DNA of 64,000 bases. Source: Paraphoma chrysanthemicola. Its lineage: Eukaryota > Ascomycota > Dothideomycetes > Pleosporales > Phaeosphaeriaceae. The notes beneath the pieces were generated by a model. The model was given only the letters and a program-made list of their open reading frames with translations. It had not been told where the DNA came from and did no database searches. This document shows, piece by piece, positions 58,405 through 64,000 of this stretch (within the stretch, counting starts at the first letter, position 1; every line of letters starts with the position of its first letter). The translations under genes and the position numbers were made by a program. Location of the stretch: the NCBI GenBank assembly GCA_020744225.1, contig JAGMWG010000025.1, positions 248,001-312,000 on the forward strand. The letters are read 5' to 3'.

Positions 58405-58651
58405 TCAAGCCTCGATGCGCACATGGCGCGCAGCACGCGCGACTTCGTGGGCGTCGTGCTCCTATAGTACTAGTTAGTCTACTATCTCCTTGTAGGTACT
58501 GTAGGTAATACAGTCGTGTATACAAAGACCAAACAGCAATCCATGTACATACAGCTTTGGAACGCACCGTCGGCGCCTTGTCCTCTTCTCCAATGTCCTC
58601 CAAGATCGCGAGGAACTCGGGCGTGATGCGGTCGTAGACGTAGGTGGGCAT
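58405..58651 (-). CDS. Small 51-aa acidic/basic protein of unknown function
   Basis: Two exons on the - strand, 58651..58553 (33 codons) and 58461..58405 (18 codons plus TGA), are joined by a 91-nt intron (donor GTATGT, acceptor CTATAG). The protein begins MPTYVYDRITPEFLAILEDIGEEDKAPTVRSKA and continues EHDAHEVARAARHVRIEA. It has an acidic central helix and an Arg-rich C-terminal helix, with no signal peptide or membrane span. I do not recognise a family, but the coherent splice and the strongly coding-like peptide argue it is real. Confidence 0.6.
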
Positions 58652-59149
58652 TGTGATGGTTTGCTTTGGTTGTGTGTGGGAGAAGTCGTGATATTGGTGA
58701 GGATGTAGGGGTATGTGTGCGAGTGTGTTTGTTGGTGCAGGAAATTTTGTAAAGAGGGAGGCTGTTTTGATGCAGGTGCGATTTGTCCTTCACCTACGCA
58801 CTAACGGGCCAATGAGACGCGTTTTATATCATGACTACTACTGCTACTAGCTAGGAATTAGATCATACGTGCACATAGTACCGAGAGACGTGTTTTGGAT
58901 TAGATCTGGTGCAGGCTAGATGCACTCTTGAGTATACTTGGAAGAAATGCTATATATACTCGAGAACTGTCGTCAAATGAGGCACGAAGCCAGAGATATG
59001 GTGAGAGAAAAGTTAAGGGGGAAAAAGGAACTCCAAACACCGCTTTTTGCACCGTCGCTTGCGCTTATGCTGAAGAGAAGCTACCAATTGAACGCCAGAG
59101 TTCATGCGACTAGTCAAGGAAAACAAAAAGAGATACTCATGGAGCTGAC
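58652..59149. other. Intergenic region
   Basis: 498 bp between two - strand genes. It contains the 51-aa gene promoter and the 3' UTR of the 424-aa gene. No gene is supported. Confidence 0.5.
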
Positions 59150-60475
59150 CTACGATAAGTCCATGGGCTCGCCTGCGTTGCTACCTGCACCTGTAGACGC
59201 ACGCGACAGAAGAGGAGCTGTTGCAGCTGGCGCACCAGAGTAGATGGACTGCATGTTCGGCGGCGGGATATTGATACCACTGTTGACGTCGTGAGGGCTA
59301 TCCGGACCACGAAGTTGCGGAGAAGCCATGTAGCCCATGTGCGGTGGAGGATAGGCCGAGTGCGTTGGGGTTGACGATGTGCGCTTGTTCTTGGGACGCT
59401 GACCTCTCGAACCTAGATTACACGCATTCTTGACACGTTGCTGGAACTCGTTTGCGAAGCCGTCGTATGGCTTCTTCAGCTCGGCGGTGTTCCAGCCCAT
59501 CTTGTTCTTCATACACTCGGCTTTGCGGTGACTGATGGTCGAGCCTTCGATCCGGATACCGTTGTTCTCGAAGCGCCGGCAGCAGTCGGAACGCGGAAGG
59601 ATGAGGAGAACGACAAGAAGACTGACGTTGTCGTTGTCGAGAAGGTGAGGAGCGAAGTCACATACGTCGCAAGCGAATTTGCGCATCTTCTCCAGCTCTT
59701 GCGTCTCGGTGCAATTGAGGAAACGTTCGGCCATGGAGAAAGGGCGAACCATGTCGCGGCAGATGTGATTCTGGAGGACGTTGGCGACGGAGCTGACTGA
59801 GACGGGGTAGATGTTCTCGCGGTCGATCTTGTTGGTAGCAGTTGACGAGACTGTGCCGGCGATGTAGATGATCTCGATCTCGTCGTAAGGGCCACGCGGA
59901 ATCTTGAGCTCCTTTTTTGACTTTGTGGGCTCCTTGGCGACTTCCTTGAGGGTCTCCTGATGTTTGATGGCAGCTTCACGTGCAGCTTTTACAGCGTCAC
60001 GTGGCGTGTGGAGTCCATGCTCGGCAGCAAGGGCGATTGAGTCCTTGTGCATTTCGAATTTGGAGAGCTTGCGTTCGACGTCTGGGGCGCGAATCCAGTC
60101 TTCGGACCAAGGTTCTTCGGCGAGGACCTTGTAGAAGACCTTCGTAAGAGCACGCAGTTTGATCTCCTGATCTGATAGCCCGCGCATGCCAAAGTAAGAC
60201 TGATCGGTCTCCGCATATGCAGTTTCAATGAAAGCCTTGCGGTCCTTTTGGGTGAGCTGGCCACGAGAGGGGTCGTTCTTCCATGACTGAATGATGTGCA
60301 TAAATTTGGCGTGGAATATGTCATCAAAGTTTTTGGGGGTTGGCGCTGCAGCTATTCAATATCAGATTCATGTTGCCATGTTGATTTGTGAGTGTGACTG
60401 ACCAGTCGGGGAGTTTTGCTGTTGTGGCGGTGTAGGCGAAGCAGCCGCGCCCTGAGTGATTGTCGCAGGGGACAT
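59150..60475 (-). CDS. Conserved fungal protein (424 aa), possible nuclear regulator
   Basis: I cannot name the family. Two exons, 60475..60403 and 60351..59150 (51-nt intron), give 1275 nt (424 aa). The N-terminus is Pro/Gln-rich (PTPPQQQNSPT). A central region (~30-300) is well ordered: FHAKFMHIIQSWKND, SYFGMRGLSDQEIKLRALTKVFYKVLAEEPWSEDW, then KKELKIPRGPYDEIEIIYIAGTV. A Cys-containing part, CTETQELEKMRKFACDVCDFAPHLLDND, leads to VSLLVVLLILPRSDCCRRF. The last ~90 residues are disordered and basic at first (GSRGQRPKNKRTSSTPTHS), which could serve nuclear targeting, then Pro/Gly/Ser-rich. No catalytic motif is seen. Function is unknown, and a role in transcription or chromatin is a guess from composition. 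Confidence 0.85.
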
Positions 60476-61533
60476 GATGCCTGGAACGTGCCACGCGACT
60501 TGATATATCAACTCGAATCCGAGAAGTGAATCGAAAGTCACCGTAAAGGCCAGAGGAACAGAGGCTTAGATGGGAACCGATGTTGTTGTGCGGATGGCCG
60601 TGATTCAGTCTCCAATGGTGGGGTGGTTGGGGTGTTGCGATTTTCGAGGTATTCACGCTCCGCGTATTTAGCGCGGAGCGTGAGCTCTTGGCAGAGCATT
60701 GGCCGATCACGTGCAGAAAAATGCGTGAACGTCATAGCGTTGCTCAACCTCCACACAGAGAAGGCCGCAAGCTACGAATCGCCTCCTGCATACTTCGCAA
60801 CTTCCCTCTCGCATTGCGCCGCAGAGGCTCCATAACCACCAGGCTTGTGCAATAGCTAGCACGTTGACGTTGGGGTATTCTTTCATCACCACCTCACCAT
60901 AACCCTGGTCGATCGCAGCAGCTCTCCTGACCACAACTCCACGTTCAGAGTCATCATATGCATACTATAGCTTCCACATGCATTTCCCGCATATAAAGGT
61001 TCTAATTAGGTCTATGCTTGTGACATGTCATGTGTGCGTAGTGTCCGTCTCCCACTGCCGTTTGCTTGGAACACATGAGCACATGCAAATCTACGTGGCT
61101 TTTCATGTCTAGAAGCACTCATGGGTATGCTGAGCTTCCCCATACACGTCCAAATACACAGTATGACGAGCAAGAGCACTGCTGTCTCACGGAGTTCCTG
61201 CCCGTCCTCGTTCCGAGGCGTGAATGGAGTCAGAACATTTTCAGTGCTCCTCGATGTGACACCAACGATGCAATTAAACTGCATCTCTTATACGCAGGTC
61301 GCAGAATTTAGTGCCCTGAATACTCTCAGTTCACTTCTACTCACCGCGATTCGTGAGATTGATGATTGAAGTCCATCAGACTATAGTCTTGATCTCCGTG
61401 ATGTCGGCTTCATACCTTCATCTCAGTCTCTTCCAGTTCACTTACTAAGCATGCACTAGTCAATTAATCACGATACAAAAGCACCCTCGTCGCAGTTTGG
61501 TCCACTCACAAACACGTCACCTCAACCACCACC
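60476..61533. other. 1.1-kb divergent intergenic region
   Basis: It lies between the 424-aa gene and the coiled-coil membrane protein gene. Short open frames on both strands lack any recognisable motif. It should hold both promoters. Confidence 0.5.
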
Positions 61534-62206
61534 ATGAAGATCAACAACCTCGAGCTGTACTCCCTCATGCTTGCGTCCGTCCTATTCGGCGTGATTGGCT
61601 CCGCCTACTTCAACGTAAGTTTGCATTATCCCACCATATTCCTTCCCGCGCTCACCTTCACAGCATGGTCTCGTCACTGATCGCGAAATGGCGCTCGTGT
61701 TCGGCTTCTACATCTCTGCGCTCATGACTTTCTTCGCGCGTGATAGTAATGGCAAGACCGTCGTGAGCTACCTCTCGCGTCATGTCACCGATGTCGAGAA
61801 GCAGCAATGTGCTGATCTCCAGGATGCACACCGCCGCCACGTCAACATGCTCAACTCCGAGCACAGCGTCGAGTTGCGCCGTGTTCGCGGCACTCTTAAC
61901 GCTGCGCATGGCCAGGTCACCCGTATCAACAATGAGTACGACTGGGTCTGCACAGAGTACCAAGAGCAGCTTCGCGTCAACCAGGAACTACAAGACCGGA
62001 TCAAGTACCTCGAAGATCTACGCAAGCAGAACGGCTTGTCTTCCCCGCCACCACCGTTCCCGTACTCTGCGCCAGCAAGCCAGATCAAATTCTCTGACCC
62101 CAAAGTCCGCGCTCGCTTTCCCCTCGCCCAGGTAAGCACAAGCCCTCTCCACGTGAATATAGCAATCCCTGATGCATTACAGGTGGTCGAGGTTGAGGAG
62201 CAGTGA
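61534..62206 (+). CDS. Two-span membrane protein with coiled coil, unknown function
   Basis: Three exons, 61534..61614, 61664..62131 and 62183..62206, give 573 nt (190 aa). Introns are 49 and 51 nt. The second intron is a multiple of three and has no in-frame stop, so retaining it would insert 17 residues instead of breaking the protein. The first exon encodes a hydrophobic span (LYSLMLASVLFGVIGSAYF). After HGLVTDRE a second span follows (MALVFGFYISALMTFFA). Residues ~50-140 are a charged helix with heptad-like spacing (VTDVEKQQCADLQDAHRRHV ... ELQDRIKYLEDLRKQ), probably a coiled coil facing the cytosol. The C-terminal ~45 residues are Pro-rich and then acidic (VVEVEEQ). I do not recognise a family. 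Confidence 0.75.
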
Positions 62207-62770
62207 GCGCGCTCTGGCTGAAGATTGGGGATGATGATTGGCGTCTCGCGTTGACTCTTGCGGCACGGATGCTGCGACTTCGGCGATAGATTCAGGGCGT
62301 GAATGATTAACGCAGCTTGGTTTTCGCTGGATGGCCTGTGCAGTATGCTTGCTGCAGTTTTGGTGGGCGGTCTGCATATGATTAATGACGACAACGACGC
62401 AAATCTTCCCGTACCTTGAATACAGAACAGACCCTTCACACTTGCGTACATGTATTGCTATGACTCCCGTGACGGACTCACAATGGCCATCCTGAGGCCA
62501 TGTTACTTGCACCTCGCACTACCGCGATGCCCACACTACCTTTTGACACTTCGCGCCTTGCACCACACGTGACACCTTAAAGGTCCAGTCTACACACAGC
62601 GTACCGCCCGGACGGGCGCTCTCCCCTCAAATCGTCCACTTCCCCCAACACAAAACCTTTGTCTCCTCATTATCGTGTGCAACCACCGCAGCTACCCCAC
62701 ACACTCACAGTGCTCATGCACACGCACTGATCAGCACAAGTCGCCGCGCAAGCACTCGCCCAACGCAAGC
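62207..62770. other. Intergenic region
   Basis: 564 bp with a C-rich, AC-repeat-like stretch near 62600-62720. An open frame from 62675 continues into the next gene, but its first 32 residues are Cys/His/Ser-rich and probably leader sequence. Confidence 0.45.
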
Positions 62771-63352
62771 ATGTCCATTGGATCGAGCACACAACTGAGC
62801 GAACAAGCTAGCACACTCCCATCGCACCGATCTCCAAAGGTCGTCATCATTGAACCATCCAAGACATTGAACACGAGCGCGCCTATTTCCACTCTACCAA
62901 GCACCTCATCAGCGCCAGCGCCATGGATCCTTCTCATACCGCCTGATTTCACATCCAAGACCCTTACTGCGCCGACACCAAAAACCACCGCGACGCTCGC
63001 ACTGCCTTCTAGTACAGATATCACACTAGTGACAGCGACAGCACCAGTACCAGCACCGGCGGCACCGCCCTTCCCAACCCCCGGTAACACCACGCGAATT
63101 ATACCAGAAATGATGGAACCAATCGGACCAATAATCGGATTCTGGATCGTAATCGCGCTCATCGTAGTCCCATATCTAATTTGGCTTGCTTGGGAACTGT
63201 ATAAAGAAATTGAGGAGATTATATGGTCGCAGAGACAAGGTAGGGGACAGAGGGAACATCGATTGCTGTCGGAAGTCGAATGGTGGGAGCTAGACCCGCA
63301 AGAGGTCGAGCATAGGGGTCCGAGTGAGGATTCCAGGACTTGGCCTGCTTGA
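62771..63352 (+). CDS. Single-span membrane protein with Ser/Thr/Pro-rich N-terminus
   Basis: This is a single-exon frame of 193 aa from ATG 62771. An in-frame ATG at 62675 would add 32 residues. The first ~130 residues are rich in Ser, Thr, Pro and Ala (PSTSSAPAPW; ATAPVPAPAAPPFPTPG). One clear membrane span follows (GFWIVIALIVVPYLIWLAW), then an acidic and Arg-rich tail (WWELDPQEVEHRGPSEDS). There is no signal peptide at the N-terminus, so a type II or tail-type topology is possible. I know no family for it. It could be lineage-specific or not expressed. Confidence 0.45.
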   Translation: MSIGSSTQLSEQASTLPSHRSPKVVIIEPSKTLNTSAPISTLPSTSSAPAPWILLIPPDFTSKTLTAPTPKTTATLALPSSTDITLVTATAPVPAPAAPPFPTPGNTTRIIPEMMEPIGPIIGFWIVIALIVVPYLIWLAWELYKEIEEIIWSQRQGRGQREHRLLSEVEWWELDPQEVEHRGPSEDSRTWPA

Positions 63353-63615
63353 GATGCGCGTGTGCGAGGTATCTTGATGGAGCATGTGGACGACTAGGAG
63401 GAACTCCCGATGGAAGAACGTGGAGAAATCGGAATGACACCGAAGCCAATTGGAGATAATGCAAGAAATGCTATGATGCTGATTGATATTTGCTATGACT
63501 TTGACATGACTGAGCGCAAGATCACCGAAACAAAAGTACGATGCAAGATGCTAAACCATATTTATACAGCTGATGCGAGAATGTGTGTACTCCAACAAAC
63601 TCTTCGCTCAAATCA

Positions 63616-64000
63616 CTAGATGAACAGCTTCGAACCATGGTACTTGACATTCTCCGCATAAGCGCTCGATTTGGCCTCAAGTGTGCGCTTCGGGAAACCC
63701 TTCAACGATTTCGCATATGTTGCGACAGAGTGCGCAATGAGCTAGAAATCTATTAGCCTGTAACTGAGCCTCCCTAACGCAAGACTGCTTACTTTGGTGT
63801 TCACGACAAAAGACGTGACGTTAACATTACCCACATCGTCGCAGAGCTGATGGTAGCAAGGGTCGTACCAGTCCCCAGCCTTGCCACCAAACATCTCGAC
63901 CTCTTTCTTGGTCTTGATGCCTTCCGCACCGGTTGCGATGCCGCCTCCTGGGATGCTGTTGCGGATGAAGCCGTCGTAGTCGCTGCGGCCGTCGAAGGGG
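63616..64000 (-). CDS. M28 family zinc aminopeptidase (aminopeptidase Y-like), 3' part
   Basis: This is the C-terminal part of a secreted or vacuolar M28 metallopeptidase that trims N-terminal residues from peptides; the 5' part lies beyond the right edge. Exons on the - strand: <64000..63793 and 63741..63616 (51-nt intron, donor GTAAGC, acceptor TCTAG), ending in TAG at 63618..63616. The sequence reads PFDGRSDYDGFIRNSIPGGG (the FDGRSDY block of this subfamily), then ATGAEGIKTKKE, GDWYDPCYHQLCDDVGNVNV (disulfide Cys pair), and across the splice VNTK-LIAHSVATYAKSL. These match fungal aminopeptidase Y/Lap2-type enzymes. The zinc ligands mostly lie upstream and cannot be checked here. Confidence 0.9.

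Noticed and set aside
1..64000. tRNA, rRNA or CRISPR elements
   Set aside because: I scanned for T-loop GGTTCGA-type cores with matching arms and for regular repeats and found none that hold up.

Overview
This window looks like nuclear DNA of a filamentous ascomycete, most likely a Dothideomycete. The reasons are short spliceosomal introns of about 46-105 nt with GTRNGT donors, CTAAC/CTGAC-type branch sites and YAG acceptors, near-balanced GC, widely spaced genes on both strands, and fungus-specific families (Zn2Cys6 regulator, Bbc1, Mrp51, Rtr1, DUF2985, AzgA permease). I saw no bacterial operon, intact transposon, tRNA, rRNA or CRISPR array. Exon joins below were built by hand from splice signals and reading frame. 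For nearly every multi-exon gene the spliced length is a multiple of three and family motifs run across the junctions.

Layout: 0-6 kb holds the 3' end of an AzgA-type purine permease, a Pro-rich three-span membrane protein and a complete fox2-type peroxisomal beta-oxidation protein ending in SKL. 6-13 kb is gene-poor and carries only a five-exon LaeA-like methyltransferase. 13-19 kb has a secreted GDSL esterase, a flavoprotein gene broken by one in-frame TAG, and a DUF2985 membrane protein. 19-26 kb has a sterol-glucosyltransferase-like enzyme, an MFS exporter-type transporter and an arginase-fold protein with altered metal ligands.

26.6-35.7 kb is the most coherent functional block. It contains a DUF2264 protein, a Dal5/anion-symporter-like MFS importer, a cytosolic GH88 unsaturated-uronyl hydrolase and a Zn2Cys6 regulator. 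MFS and GH88 share a divergent promoter, and the regulator sits tail-to-tail with GH88. I read it as a small catabolic cluster for taking up and cutting unsaturated uronides, with DUF2264 as the unexplained enzyme.

36-44 kb has a decayed DUF7726-like gene, the queuine tRNA-ribosyltransferase (its active-site DSGG motif is encoded by a 10-nt micro-exon), an amidase and a flavin monooxygenase. 44-52 kb is housekeeping: the Bbc1 actin-patch protein, the Rtr1 CTD phosphatase and the mitoribosomal protein Mrp51. After a 4.1-kb gene-poor stretch, 55.8-64 kb carries lineage-specific proteins of unknown function (657 aa, 51 aa, 424 aa, a two-span coiled-coil protein and a single-span protein), then the 3' end of an M28 aminopeptidase at the right edge.
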